A stretch of 64,000 nucleotides of DNA from Chloroflexota bacterium (GTDB lineage Bacteria; Chloroflexota; UBA11872), in contig JAJEGF010000083.1 in NCBI GenBank assembly GCA_022820025.1, forward strand, positions 62,001 through 126,000, given 5' to 3'. Each line of letters opens with the position of its first letter. The stretch's first letter is position 1. The notes beneath the pieces are model-generated. The model had not been told where the DNA came from. It worked only from the letters and a program-made list of their open reading frames with translations, and searched no databases. This document shows positions 53,984 through 61,782 of the stretch, piece after piece. The position numbers and the translations under genes were made by a program.

Positions 53984-54802
53984 TTGACTTTGCCCCCCTT
54001 CGCCGAACTCCAGGATCGCGTCGCCATCGTCACCGGCGCCGCCCAGGGCATCGGCCGCAACACCGCCGTCACCCTGGCCCGCCACGGCATGCCCGTCGTC
54101 CTCGCCGACCTCAACGACGACCGCGGCAGTCGCGTCGAAGCCGAAATCCAAGAAGCCGGCGGCCGTGCCGCCTACGTCCACGCCGACGTGGGAACGATGG
54201 CTGGCTGCGAACTGATGGTCCAGACCGCCCTCGACCGGTTCGGAGGCGTCTACGCCCTCGTCAACAACGCCCGCTGGCACCCCCGCGACAAGCTCGTGGA
54301 CGTCACCGAAGCCGACTGGGACCGCAGCCAGGACGTGCTCATCAAGTCCCACTTCATGGCCTGCAAGCTGGCCATTCCCCACATGATCGCCGGCGGCGGC
54401 GGCTCCATCGTCGGCATTTCGTCAGCCCACGCCATCCAGGCCAACGCCATCGAAGGCCCGTACGAAGCTGCCAAGGCCGCCATCAACGCCCTCATGCGCA
54501 ACGTCGCCGTCGCCTATGGCGAACACAACATCCGCGCCAACAGCATCCTGCCCGGCGGCATCATGACCGACGTCAAATACGAAGCCGCCGCCCTTGCGCC
54601 CACCCCCGAGCTTGATGCTCGCCAGGCCCTGCAGAACCCCATCTGTCGCCGCGGCGACGCCCAGGACATCGCCAACGCAGTGCTATTCCTCGTCTCCGAC
54701 CTCGCCAGCTTCGTCACCGGCGAATCCCTCGTCGTCGACGGCGGCCTCTCCATCGAACTCCCCGGCTCCGCCACCACCCGCATGACCGGCCTGGAGGTCT
54801 AG
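53984..54802 (+). CDS. SDR-family oxidoreductase (classical)
   Basis: A 272-residue SDR with a TTG start and no visible ribosome site. Dinucleotide loop TGAAQGIG (17-24), NNARW at 94-98, and the catalytic Ser147, Tyr160 and Lys164 (GPYEAAKAA). The C-terminus VTGESLVVDGGLSIELPG is usual for the family. It should interconvert an alcohol and a ketone with NAD(P)H, in contrast to the divergent SDR at 3270. Substrate unknown. Confidence 0.88.
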   Translation: MTLPPFAELQDRVAIVTGAAQGIGRNTAVTLARHGMPVVLADLNDDRGSRVEAEIQEAGGRAAYVHADVGTMAGCELMVQTALDRFGGVYALVNNARWHPRDKLVDVTEADWDRSQDVLIKSHFMACKLAIPHMIAGGGGSIVGISSAHAIQANAIEGPYEAAKAAINALMRNVAVAYGEHNIRANSILPGGIMTDVKYEAAALAPTPELDARQALQNPICRRGDAQDIANAVLFLVSDLASFVTGESLVVDGGLSIELPGSATTRMTGLEV

Positions 54803-55017
54803 CTGCGGGCGTTAGACGTGTTGAGCCGGAAGGCTTGGAGTTCAAACCCTATGATCTGCAAGCGCAACGGCTGCGACGCTGAGGCGTTGGGGACGGATGT
54901 GGCGAGTGGTCGCAAGGTTCAGGAGCGTCTGAGAATGGACGGCGGCGCCATTGATCCGCGCGTGCCCGCGGCGGAAACCTTCACTCGCTCGCCACGGCTA
55001 CATCCGAGGAATCCGCC

Positions 55018-55734
55018 ATGCGGGTGACTGAGAAGCAACTCGGCGGCTGGTCCTTGCTGCTTGGCACGGCGGCGGTGGGAGTGGGCTATCTCCTCTCGCC
55101 CGGCCGCGGCGCGGTGGACACGGTGCCCAGCACCAGCCTCAACGACCTCACGCTGGCCATGGCCCGCAACGCCACGCTGTCCTACACCGTGCCTGTCGTG
55201 ATCATCTTCGGCGCCCTGCTCATGCTCAACGGACTCCTGACCCTGCGGCGGTATGCGGGCCCGCTGCCCCGGCTCGGCCTTCTCGCAATGGCCATCGCGC
55301 TGGTCATCCAGATGACCATGCGGGGTCTCGACTACATGATCGTCGGCATGGGACTGGCGGCGCTGGAGAGCGACGCCGCGCGGTCGGACGAATGGCTGCA
55401 ATCGGCGCTGGGAATGCAGCGAATGGTGTGGGGGCTGCACTTCACGTCCAGCGTTGCCGGCTACATCGGGATCGTGATCCTGGCCGTGGGCCTCGCATTC
55501 CACCCCGAGCCCGTGCGTCTGCCCTCTGCCCTGAACGTCATCGTCGCCGTGCTGGCCGTGGCCTCGCTGGTGGTCTTCATCTCCGCCTGGCATTCGGACG
55601 CACTGGAACTGGCCTTCGCCCCCGTATTCGCGGCAATGTCCGTCGCCGGACTCGTCTACATGGGCCTGTTGGGCCGCGGATTGGCATCATCCAAAGATCA
55701 CCAGCCCACCCAGCCGGAAGCCGAACCCAACTGA
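55018..55734 (+). CDS. Polytopic membrane protein (238 aa)
   Basis: About six hydrophobic segments (WSLLLGTAAVGVGYLL, YTVPVVIIFGALLMLNGLL, LGLLAMAIALVIQMTM, SVAGYIGIVILAVGLAF, ALNVIVAVLAVASLVVFI, FAAMSVAGLVYMGLLG) with short loops. No transporter or enzyme motif is recognised. ATG 55018 follows a GGAATCC-type sequence rather than a clear ribosome site. Its stop overlaps the AlkD-like frame. Confidence 0.65.
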   Translation: MRVTEKQLGGWSLLLGTAAVGVGYLLSPGRGAVDTVPSTSLNDLTLAMARNATLSYTVPVVIIFGALLMLNGLLTLRRYAGPLPRLGLLAMAIALVIQMTMRGLDYMIVGMGLAALESDAARSDEWLQSALGMQRMVWGLHFTSSVAGYIGIVILAVGLAFHPEPVRLPSALNVIVAVLAVASLVVFISAWHSDALELAFAPVFAAMSVAGLVYMGLLGRGLASSKDHQPTQPEAEPN

Positions 55735-56393
55735 TCGACACCGCGTCCCTCGCTCGCGAATTCCGCGCCCGCGTCGACGCCCTGCCGTCGCCAACCGTGC
55801 CCGGTGTCCGGCCCATCCGCCGCGAATTCTCCAGGAAAATCGTATCCGCCCAGCCGGAGCAGGTGCTCGAGTTCGCCGCGCGCCTGATAGACCTCGACCT
55901 GCGAATCTGGGCCTACGAGATCGTCCATTACCACCGCCCAACCCTCAGGACGCTGGACTCCGCAACTATCGAGAGCCTTGGCCGCGGCCTCGCCGACTGG
56001 GCCTCGGTCGACGTCTTCGGTGGCTACGTGGCCGGCCCCGCCTGGGTGAATCGCCAGATCAGCGATCAGGACGTTCACCGCTGGGCCAGGTCCCCCGATC
56101 GTTGGTGGCGGCGTACCGCCCTCGTCGCCACCGTCGGCCTCAACACCAAGACCCGCGGCGGCTACGGCGACGCCCCCCGCACCCTCGCCGTCTGCGAACT
56201 ACTGGCCGACGACCGCGACGACATGGTCGTCAAAGCCCTCTCCTGGGCCCTCCGGGTCCTCGCCCCCCACGACCCCCCAGCCGTCCAACACTTCCTCGCA
56301 ACCAACGAACCCCGCCTCGCCGCCCGCATAAAACGCGAAACCCGCAACAAACTAACCACCGGCATCAAAAACCCCCGCAAAACGCCTCGCTGA
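55731..56393 (+). CDS. DNA alkylation repair protein, AlkD-like
   Basis: The translation shows HEAT-like helices typical of AlkD-type DNA glycosylases: IDLDLRIWAYEIVHYH, LGRGLADWASVDVFGGYVAGPAW, RWARSPDRWWRRTALVATVGLN, ADDRDDMVVKALSWALRVLA and VQHFLATNEPRLAARIKRETRNKL. These enzymes remove bulky alkylated bases without base flipping. The frame has no ATG/GTG/TTG near the expected N-terminus. A CTG at 55731 overlapping the upstream TGA is the best placed start; the frame also runs farther upstream inside the membrane-protein gene without homology. Confidence 0.75.
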   Translation: MIDTASLAREFRARVDALPSPTVPGVRPIRREFSRKIVSAQPEQVLEFAARLIDLDLRIWAYEIVHYHRPTLRTLDSATIESLGRGLADWASVDVFGGYVAGPAWVNRQISDQDVHRWARSPDRWWRRTALVATVGLNTKTRGGYGDAPRTLAVCELLADDRDDMVVKALSWALRVLAPHDPPAVQHFLATNEPRLAARIKRETRNKLTTGIKNPRKTPR

Positions 56394-56555
56394 GAATCCA
56401 GGTAGCCGTCGTCTCGGAGAGATAGATGCAAGGCGCACAGGAAATCAATTGATGGCCGCCCCATGCGAAAAGAATCCAAGCTGCTCCGTGGAACCCTGCC
56501 ACCATGGGTAACCTCGTGTCTTGCCAATCTGGGTCAAGCCGCCTAGCTTCTTCTC

Positions 56556-56786
56556 ATGAGCACCTCGCTGCCTGAATCCCTCAAGTCCTTCGTGGACCAG
56601 CAGGTCAGATCCCGCGGCTACAACTCGCCAAGCGATTACGTCCGCGAACTGATCCGTAAGGATCAGGATCACCAGCACCTACGCGGCCTGGTCCTCGAAG
56701 GCGCGTCGTCCCCGCCGGCGGCAATCGCTAACTCGGACTACTTCGGCCAGCTTCGCGAACGCGTCGGCGAGTCCGGCCAACGCTGA
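56556..56786 (+). CDS. parD: ParD-type antitoxin, solitary copy
   Basis: A 76-residue ParD (SLPESLKSFVDQQVRSRGYNSPSDYVRELIRKDQD) with N-terminal ribbon-helix-helix DNA-binding part and C-terminal toxin-wrapping tail. It is clearly a duplicate of the ParD at 57718; both share the QVRSRGY and DYVRELIRKDQD segments. The toxin gene that should follow is reduced to an 83-base remnant. It may still bind the neighbouring ParDE operator or neutralise its toxin. Confidence 0.86.
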   Translation: MSTSLPESLKSFVDQQVRSRGYNSPSDYVRELIRKDQDHQHLRGLVLEGASSPPAAIANSDYFGQLRERVGESGQR

Positions 56787-56865
56787 TCGAAGAGACCTTC
56801 GTCCTTCGGGAGCGGATGCGCCGCGCGACATTCCTGCCTGGCTTCGAGAGCTACGCAGCGACTGA
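56783..56865 (+). pseudogene. Internally deleted parE remnant
   Basis: Compared with the intact parE (57954-58283), this 83-base stretch keeps the first roughly 27 bases (ATCGAAGAGACCTTCGTCCT vs ATCGAAAAGCCTGTCGAACT) and then jumps to the last part (CGCGACATTCCTGCCTGGCT vs CGCGACATCCCGGCCTGGCT). The end ACTGATCAC is shared. About 247 bases of the 330-base gene are missing, the frames of the two ends disagree, and the GTG start has become CTG. Similarity continues downstream of the stop, so the copies arose by duplication of the whole module. Confidence 0.75.
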
Positions 56866-56951
56866 TCACGCGCACCCCAACACAGCGCCATCCAGCCCCT
56901 CCAATCCCGCCACGGCAGCGGCCAAGGTCTTGCCGGATGAGACTCGCGCTC

Positions 56952-57620
56952 CTAGCTGTACCTGTGCGGCAGCGCGTCTGTCAGACGCTCAGCCAACGGT
57001 GCCTCGCCAATCTGACGCAACTGGTCCGCCAGTTCCGGGCGCGAACGCGGTAAAACGCCCGCATCGCTCAATGCTGCCCGCGCGAGGTGGGTCAGCATCG
57101 AGACGTAATTCTCCGTAGCCGCGTCGTGATCGCCGAGCGACTGCATCTCCTGGTGGAGCTGTCGCGCACGGCGCGCCCGCTCGCGGGCCTCGGCGGCCGA
57201 AGGCAGTGACAGCCGGGCGTTCCAGTCAGCTCGCAGGCGCGACCACCACTGATCGCGTTCGAATAGCGGTCGGCCGAAGCGCACCGCCCACGAGAGGAAG
57301 TCGTGCCCGTTCGCCAGCTTCTGCGGCACCTCGGCCTCTTTGTGCTGCTGAAGGTCCACACCGATCGGCGGCCGCGGGAGATCCGGCGGACAACTGCGGA
57401 AGACCAGCACCAGGTCAAGGTCATCGCTCTTCGCAACGTCCCGCACGGCCGATCCAGAGGCCACAATCGCCAGGACCGCCGAGTCCTGCCTGGCGACGGC
57501 CATGGCATTGATCGTCCAAAGGCGCGCTCTGCCGCTCGGCCACGATCGCACGGCCGCCAGCGCTTCGTCTGCCTCTTCGAGTCGGCGCGCAGGGTGCTCC
57601 GTCGTCGTCCGTTGCGTCAC
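56952..57620 (-). CDS. Nucleotidyltransferase-domain protein (MNT-like)
   Basis: From GTG 57620 the product has 222 residues. The pol-beta nucleotidyltransferase signature is VASGSAVRDVAKSDDLDLVLVF, with Gly56-Ser57 and the metal Asp pair 67/69. The C-terminal part (ENYVSMLTHLARAALSDAGVLPRSRPELADQLRQIGE) is helical and resembles HEPN- or substrate-binding-type domains. Such proteins act as antitoxins (MNT) or modify small substrates; no separate HEPN gene is adjacent. A 15-codon ORF (MIEKCVDLVQELLAQ) ends on its GTG and may couple translation. It lies between the two ParD copies. Confidence 0.75.
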   Translation of the reverse strand: MTQRTTTEHPARRLEEADEALAAVRSWPSGRARLWTINAMAVARQDSAVLAIVASGSAVRDVAKSDDLDLVLVFRSCPPDLPRPPIGVDLQQHKEAEVPQKLANGHDFLSWAVRFGRPLFERDQWWSRLRADWNARLSLPSAAEARERARRARQLHQEMQSLGDHDAATENYVSMLTHLARAALSDAGVLPRSRPELADQLRQIGEAPLAERLTDALPHRYS

Positions 57621-57717
57621 TGAGCCAGCAACTCCTGCACGAGATCGACGCACTTCTCAATCATGCCTGTGGCGCCCCCACCTTGCCAAACTTTGCCAAT
57701 CCCGCTAGCGTCACTTC

Positions 57718-57957
57718 ATGAGCACCATGAACATCTCGCTTCCCCAGGCCCTCAAGTCCTTTGTAGACCGGCAGGTCCGGTCGCGCGGCTACAGCTCGTC
57801 GAGCGAATACGTCCGCGAACTGATCCGCAAAGACCAGGATCGTCAGCACCTGCGCGGCCTCCTTCTCGACGGTGCGGCCTCGCCGCCAGCAGGTACCGCC
57901 GACGCTGCCTACTTCGACCAGCTTCGCGATCGCGTCCGCGAAGCCGGCCGTCGGTGA
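57718..57957 (+). CDS. parD: ParD-type antitoxin
   Basis: A 79-residue ribbon-helix-helix antitoxin (NISLPQALKSFVDRQVRSRGYSSSSEYVRELIRKDQDRQHLRGLLLDG). The C-terminal AAYFDQLRDRVREAGRR wraps the toxin. The leader before the ATG resembles that of the ParD at 56556 (TTGCCAA, then a GCTAGC- or CCTAGC-like run and CTTC before ATGAGC). The stop overlaps the parE start as GTGA. It should autorepress the operon. Confidence 0.9.
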   Translation: MSTMNISLPQALKSFVDRQVRSRGYSSSSEYVRELIRKDQDRQHLRGLLLDGAASPPAGTADAAYFDQLRDRVREAGRR

Positions 57958-58283
57958 TCGAAAAGCCTGTCGAACTTCGCGAACTCGCGAGGCGCGATGT
58001 CGACGAGGCGGTCGAGCACTATCTGACCGAGGCTGGATCTTCGGTTGCGATGGCCTTCATCGACGCGCTGGATGATGCGTTCCGCAGAATTGGCCGAAAT
58101 CCCGCCAGCGGCTCGCCCCGCTACGCGCAGGAACTGGGTCTCCCAGGTCTGCGCTCCCGGATCCTCAGCGGGTACCCGTATCTGGTCTTCTACGTCGAAC
58201 GGGAAGAGAACATCGACGTCTGGCGGGTTCTGCATGGGGCCCGCGACATCCCGGCCTGGCTTCGAGAACCGCCCGAAGACTGA
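57954..58283 (+). CDS. parE: ParE-type toxin
   Basis: A 109-residue RelE/ParE-superfamily toxin starting at GTG 57954, four bases overlapping parD. Recognisable parts: VELRELARRDVDEAVEHYLTEAG, FIDALDDAFRRIGRNPASGSPRYAQELGLPGLRSRILSGYPYLVFY and the end VWRVLHGARDIPAWLREP. ParE proteins poison DNA gyrase. It is the intact counterpart of the remnant at 56783. Confidence 0.9.
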   Translation: MIEKPVELRELARRDVDEAVEHYLTEAGSSVAMAFIDALDDAFRRIGRNPASGSPRYAQELGLPGLRSRILSGYPYLVFYVEREENIDVWRVLHGARDIPAWLREPPED

Positions 58284-58341
58284 TCACCTTCGCCCCACAT
58301 GGCACCATCCAACCCTATCCACCCCCTCAACCACCCAACCC

Positions 58342-59376
58342 ATGATCCCCGACTACGACTGGCAAGCCCTCCACCGCGACGCCCTCGTCATCGACTCTCA
58401 CAACGACACCATCGTCGGCCTCATCCGTCGTGATGGGCAGAGCATGGCCGGCGCCGACGCCCCAGCCCGCGCCGAGCCTGAAAGCCTGATCGGCTACCTG
58501 CGCGGCCCCGTCGATACCGCCGAAATCCCCATCCAGTCCGACCTCCCCGCCATGCGGGAAGGCGGCGTCGACGCCGGCTACTTCGCCGTCGACAACACCC
58601 GCGCCCGGGGCAACCACCTGGCTTACGTGCTGGATGGCTTCGGCTGGTTCCACGCCGAAATCCAGGCCCATTCGGACCAGATTGCCCTGGCCCTCACCGC
58701 CGACGACATCCTGTCCGCCAAGGCCGCCGGCAAAGTCGCTGTCGTCCTCGCCATCGAGAACTCCGAAGCTCTCGAACGCAGCCTCTACGTCCTCCCGATG
58801 CTCTACCGGGTCGGCGTCCGCACCATGACCATCACCCACTCCATCCGCACCTACGCCGGCGACGGCGAGCGCGCCCACCACTCCGGCGGCGGCCTCACCG
58901 AATTCGGCCACGACCTCATCGCCGCCATGAACCAAATCGGCATGCTCGTCGACGTCTCCCACCTCAGCGTCCCCGCCTTCTGGCACGCCATGCGGGCCAC
59001 CAAGGCCCCCGTTGTCGCCAGCCACAGCTCCTGCCGCGCCCTCAACGAACACGGCCGCAACCTCCACGACGACCAGCTGAAAGCCATCGCCGACGGCGGC
59101 GGCGTCATCGGCGTCAGCTGCGTCCACCACTTCGTCGACTGGACCAACCCCACCCTCGAGCGCTACCTCGACCACGTCGAACACGCCGTCAACATCGCCG
59201 GCATCGACCACGTCGGCTTCGGCTCCGACTTCGACGGCGGCTCCTACCTCCTCGACGACGCCCGCCAGGTCCCCCTCGTCACCCACGGCCTCGCCGCCCG
59301 CGGCTGGACCGAACCCAACCTCCGCAAATTCCTCGGCCTCAACCACCTCCGCGTCTTCAGAGACGCCTGCGGCTAA
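58342..59376 (+). CDS. Membrane dipeptidase, M19 family
   Basis: A 344-residue zinc dipeptidase of the M19 (renal dipeptidase) family: HxD motif IDSHNDT (His20, Asp22), AIENSEAL with the bridging Glu, LVDVSHLS, VASHSSCRALNEHGRNLHDDQ, and GFGSDFDG. No signal peptide, so a cytosolic dipeptidase is expected. No Shine-Dalgarno is seen; the 40 bases before the ATG are C-rich. The start lies 58 bases after parE but the functions seem unrelated. Confidence 0.92.
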   Translation: MIPDYDWQALHRDALVIDSHNDTIVGLIRRDGQSMAGADAPARAEPESLIGYLRGPVDTAEIPIQSDLPAMREGGVDAGYFAVDNTRARGNHLAYVLDGFGWFHAEIQAHSDQIALALTADDILSAKAAGKVAVVLAIENSEALERSLYVLPMLYRVGVRTMTITHSIRTYAGDGERAHHSGGGLTEFGHDLIAAMNQIGMLVDVSHLSVPAFWHAMRATKAPVVASHSSCRALNEHGRNLHDDQLKAIADGGGVIGVSCVHHFVDWTNPTLERYLDHVEHAVNIAGIDHVGFGSDFDGGSYLLDDARQVPLVTHGLAARGWTEPNLRKFLGLNHLRVFRDACG

Positions 59377-59392
59377 CCGAGGGAGACGCCAT

Positions 59393-59443
59393 CCGTTCGT
59401 GGTGAGCCGGCCCGGAGTCTCTCGGAGGGCCGTGTCGAACCAC
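59393..59443. repeat. REP-like imperfect palindrome, copy B
   Basis: Begins CCGTTCGTGGTGAGCCGGCC and ends GGGCCGTGTCGAACCAC. Arms GTGGT (59399-59403) plus GGCCC (59409-59413) pair with GGGCC (59427-59431) plus ACCAC (59439-59443), so an imperfect hairpin can form. This is the best preserved of the copies in the window. It lies just after the dipeptidase stop and could act as an mRNA-end hairpin. Confidence 0.65.
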
Positions 59444-59663
59444 ACTGCCCTCAGCGTCCAACCCCTACAAGCAGCCACTTAGCCCACTCCGACGCAGGGA
59501 TGTCCCAGTGCCGTTCGTTGACAGCCGAGTTCTGAGCTGTTGAAGACCATGCTCTTACAGCACCGCGCTGCGGGCTTCCACCCCAAACTCAGTCACTCCC
59601 GCCGCCTCATGAAGCAGCAACCTCTCATCCGTGGCGCTGCTAACTACCCTTTACTGGCCACCC

Positions 59664-60050
59664 TCAATCCCGAATCACCCGCACCTCAGCCCCCACATCC
59701 AACCCCGCCCACGCCCGATCCGCCGTCACCGCCGGCAACCCCCGCTGTGCCGCCAGTTGCAAACACGCCCGATCGCCCAGCGAGAGCCCATGGTGACGCG
59801 TGGGCTGCCTCAGTTGACCTGAGGCCAGCGCCTGATCCTCGTCAAACGCCACAACCTCCAGCCGCATCAGCGAGAAGGGGTACAGCCACTCGGCTGGAAT
59901 CGCGCCCAGGTCGGCGAACTTCGCGGCTACCTCGGCCAGGTTGATCGACGACACCAGCGCGTCGCCCCTGTATTCCGCGACGACATCCTCACCCGGCTCA
60001 TTCAGCAGCACGGCCAGAATCGCCGACGAGTCCAGCACCGCCCGGCTCAC
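59664..60050 (-). CDS. vapC: PIN-domain toxin of AbrB-PIN module 1
   Basis: A 128-residue PIN nuclease with all four acids: Asp7 (VLDSSA), Glu40 (NLAEV), Asp93 (LSLGDRACL) and Asp111 (TADRAW). Its ATG overlaps the AbrB-type antitoxin gene by 4 bases (ATGA). It is a close paralogue of the PIN at 60678: the segment from LSLGDRACLQLAAQRGLP on is nearly identical. It should cleave RNA when released. Confidence 0.9.
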   Translation of the reverse strand: MSRAVLDSSAILAVLLNEPGEDVVAEYRGDALVSSINLAEVAAKFADLGAIPAEWLYPFSLMRLEVVAFDEDQALASGQLRQPTRHHGLSLGDRACLQLAAQRGLPAVTADRAWAGLDVGAEVRVIRD

Positions 60051-60571
60051 ATGGCCTCCTCGGCCGCCGCCTCCCGCCGTCGATCCGCGATCAACTCATC
60101 CACGAGGCTCACCCCTTCGGGCACGTACTTCGCCAGTACCGCACGCGCGCGCTCGAACTCCTTCTCGTCATTCACCACCCGCAGCTCATCCCCGTCCATC
60201 TGCATCACGATGTAATCGCCCTCGTCAACCTCCAGCGCCTTTCGATACGCCGCCGGAATCACCACCCGTCCCCCCGGCCCAATCGCCGTCCGCACCAGTA
60301 CCGGCGGCGAATCCTCGGCCTCGTCGGCTGCGGCCGGCATCGGCCGGCTCAGTTGCGTGGCCATGAACCCGCTCTGCACCAGCACATTCCGTACGTGCTG
60401 ATAGCGAATGCCCATGAACCCCGCAATCTCCGACCGGCTATACCCCGCCCGGAACAACGCCCGGATCCTGTCCGCCTTCGTCGTCAGCCCGGCCACCACC
60501 TCATCCGCCGGCTCCCGACAGCACGAACAGACACAGCACCCGTCACCACAGTCGCAGTCACAACACGCCAT
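60047..60571 (-). CDS. AbrB-type antitoxin with Cys-rich N-terminus and HTH, module 1
   Basis: The start is secure: AGGAG stands 7 bases before the ATG at 60571. The 174-residue protein begins MACCDCDCGDGCCVCSCC (nine Cys in 18 residues: 3, 4, 6, 8, 12, 13, 15, 17, 18), followed by a helix-turn-helix (about 31-68; RALFRAGYSRSEIAGFMGIRYQHVRNVLVQSGF), a SpoVT-AbrB domain (about 94-138; IGPGGRVVIPAAYRKALEVDEGDYIVMQM) and a toxin-binding tail. It partners the PIN toxin at 59664. The Cys cluster looks like a metal-binding module and could let zinc, copper or redox state control the switch (inference). Confidence 0.85.
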   Translation of the reverse strand: MACCDCDCGDGCCVCSCCREPADEVVAGLTTKADRIRALFRAGYSRSEIAGFMGIRYQHVRNVLVQSGFMATQLSRPMPAAADEAEDSPPVLVRTAIGPGGRVVIPAAYRKALEVDEGDYIVMQMDGDELRVVNDEKEFERARAVLAKYVPEGVSLVDELIADRRREAAAEEAM

Positions 60572-60677
60572 AGCTAGACTCCTAGGACCAACCCGTCGAT
60601 CAGACCTTGTATCTATATACTGGCATTCAACCCTTTAGATGGCAAATGATATGTTCTATAGATTTGGCGTCGCCGCT

Positions 60678-61064
60678 TCAATCCCGAATCAACCGCACCT
60701 CCACTCCAATCTCCAACTCCGCCCACGCCCGATCCGCCGTCACCACCGGCAACCCTCGTTGCGCCGCCAACTGCAAACACGCTCGGTCGCCCAGCGACAG
60801 CCCGCGATGTCGCGTGAGTTCCCGCAGCCCGGCCGTCGCCAGAGCCTGCGGTCCGTCGTACGGCACAACCTCAAGCGACAGGTGGCCGATGGACCGCCGC
60901 ACCTCGGACCATGTGGCCCCACGGTCAATCAGGCGCGTGCCAGCCTCGGCCACATTGACTGCCGAAGCCACCGCGTCGTCCAGGTAGCCGTCCACGACAT
61001 CGCGTCCGGGTTCCCCGAAAACAAACGCCAGCATCGCGGAGGCGTCCAACACGACCCGGCTCAT
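60678..61064 (-). CDS. vapC: PIN-domain toxin of AbrB-PIN module 2
   Basis: A 128-residue PIN nuclease with Asp7, Glu40, Asp93 and Asp111 all present (VLDASA, NVAEA, LSLGDRACL, TADRAW). It overlaps the antitoxin gene at 61061 by 4 bases. It is homologous to the toxin at 59664 over its whole length, but the surface between 20 and 80 differs, as expected if each antitoxin recognises only its own toxin. The AT-rich gap to 60571 holds the control region of module 1. Confidence 0.9.
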   Translation of the reverse strand: MSRVVLDASAMLAFVFGEPGRDVVDGYLDDAVASAVNVAEAGTRLIDRGATWSEVRRSIGHLSLEVVPYDGPQALATAGLRELTRHRGLSLGDRACLQLAAQRGLPVVTADRAWAELEIGVEVRLIRD

Positions 61065-61738
61065 CGGGGATCGTGAGCTGCGGTCCTGCCTGTCTGGGCC
61101 TGCCGCGCCTTCAACTGCGCAACCTCGGCCTCCTCAGCCGCGACCTCCCGACGCCGCTCCTCAAGCAACTCATCAACCACGCTCACACCCTCCGGCACGT
61201 AACGGGCGAGCCTCTCCCGAATCCGAAGGGTCTCGGTATCGAAGTTCACCAACCGCAACTCCTCGCCCTCGAGACGCATGCTCACGGCGTCGCCTACCTT
61301 CAGGCCAAGCGCGTCGCGAAACGATGACGGGATGACCACCCGTCCGCCGGGGCCTACGACGCCTCGGACCGGATCCATCAGCGGATCCGCGTCCGGAAAG
61401 ATGCCGACCCCTCTGCGCTCTTCGCTGGCAATGCCCTGCCGATCTTTGGGCTGGGCCCGAGCGATCTGACAGATCGTTTCGAGCTTCCGAAGATCCGGCT
61501 CACGATCAACTCGCCACTGATAGCGGGTGTATTTCTGTCGGTTGGATTCGACATAGGTTCGCAGGAGGCTGCGCAGAGCGTTCGTTCGGCCCCTGTGGCT
61601 CTGGTCCGGCCAAAGCGCTGCGGCTAACTCCTTCGGCGTTATGACACCATCCGATCTGGCGATTGCGCTGAAGTCGATGCCAGTGTCAGCCGCTGTGGTC
61701 GGCGGCCGACGGTAGGTGTATCCATGAGTCGCCACCAT
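61061..61738 (-). CDS. AbrB-type antitoxin with a different N-terminal domain, module 2
   Basis: I use ATG 61738, which has AAGGAG four bases upstream; an ATG at 61765 would lie nearly at the predicted transcript start. The 225-residue protein has an N-terminal helical domain (GVITPKELAAALWPDQSHRGRTNALRSLLRTYVESNRQKY) unlike the HTH of module 1. A SpoVT-AbrB domain follows (126-168; GPGGRVVIPSSFRDALGLKVGDAVSMRL), then the same tail ARYVPEGVSVVDELLEERRREVAAEE. The shared AbrB and tail with swapped N-termini indicate domain shuffling. Confidence 0.82.
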   Translation of the reverse strand: MVATHGYTYRRPPTTAADTGIDFSAIARSDGVITPKELAAALWPDQSHRGRTNALRSLLRTYVESNRQKYTRYQWRVDREPDLRKLETICQIARAQPKDRQGIASEERRGVGIFPDADPLMDPVRGVVGPGGRVVIPSSFRDALGLKVGDAVSMRLEGEELRLVNFDTETLRIRERLARYVPEGVSVVDELLEERRREVAAEEAEVAQLKARQAQTGRTAAHDPR

Positions 61739-61782
61739 GTAGCTCCTTCCCCTGGCGACGTGCATCTTGAACCTTTCTGAAT

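Noticed and set aside
54818-55027. 69-codon ORF between SDR and membrane protein
   Set aside because: No ribosome site, no hydrophobic or domain pattern, and it overlaps the next gene start.
58327-59478. 383-codon minus-strand ORF
   Set aside because: It is antisense to the M19 dipeptidase; the Val/Gly/Asp-rich translation is typical of the opposite strand of C-ending codons.
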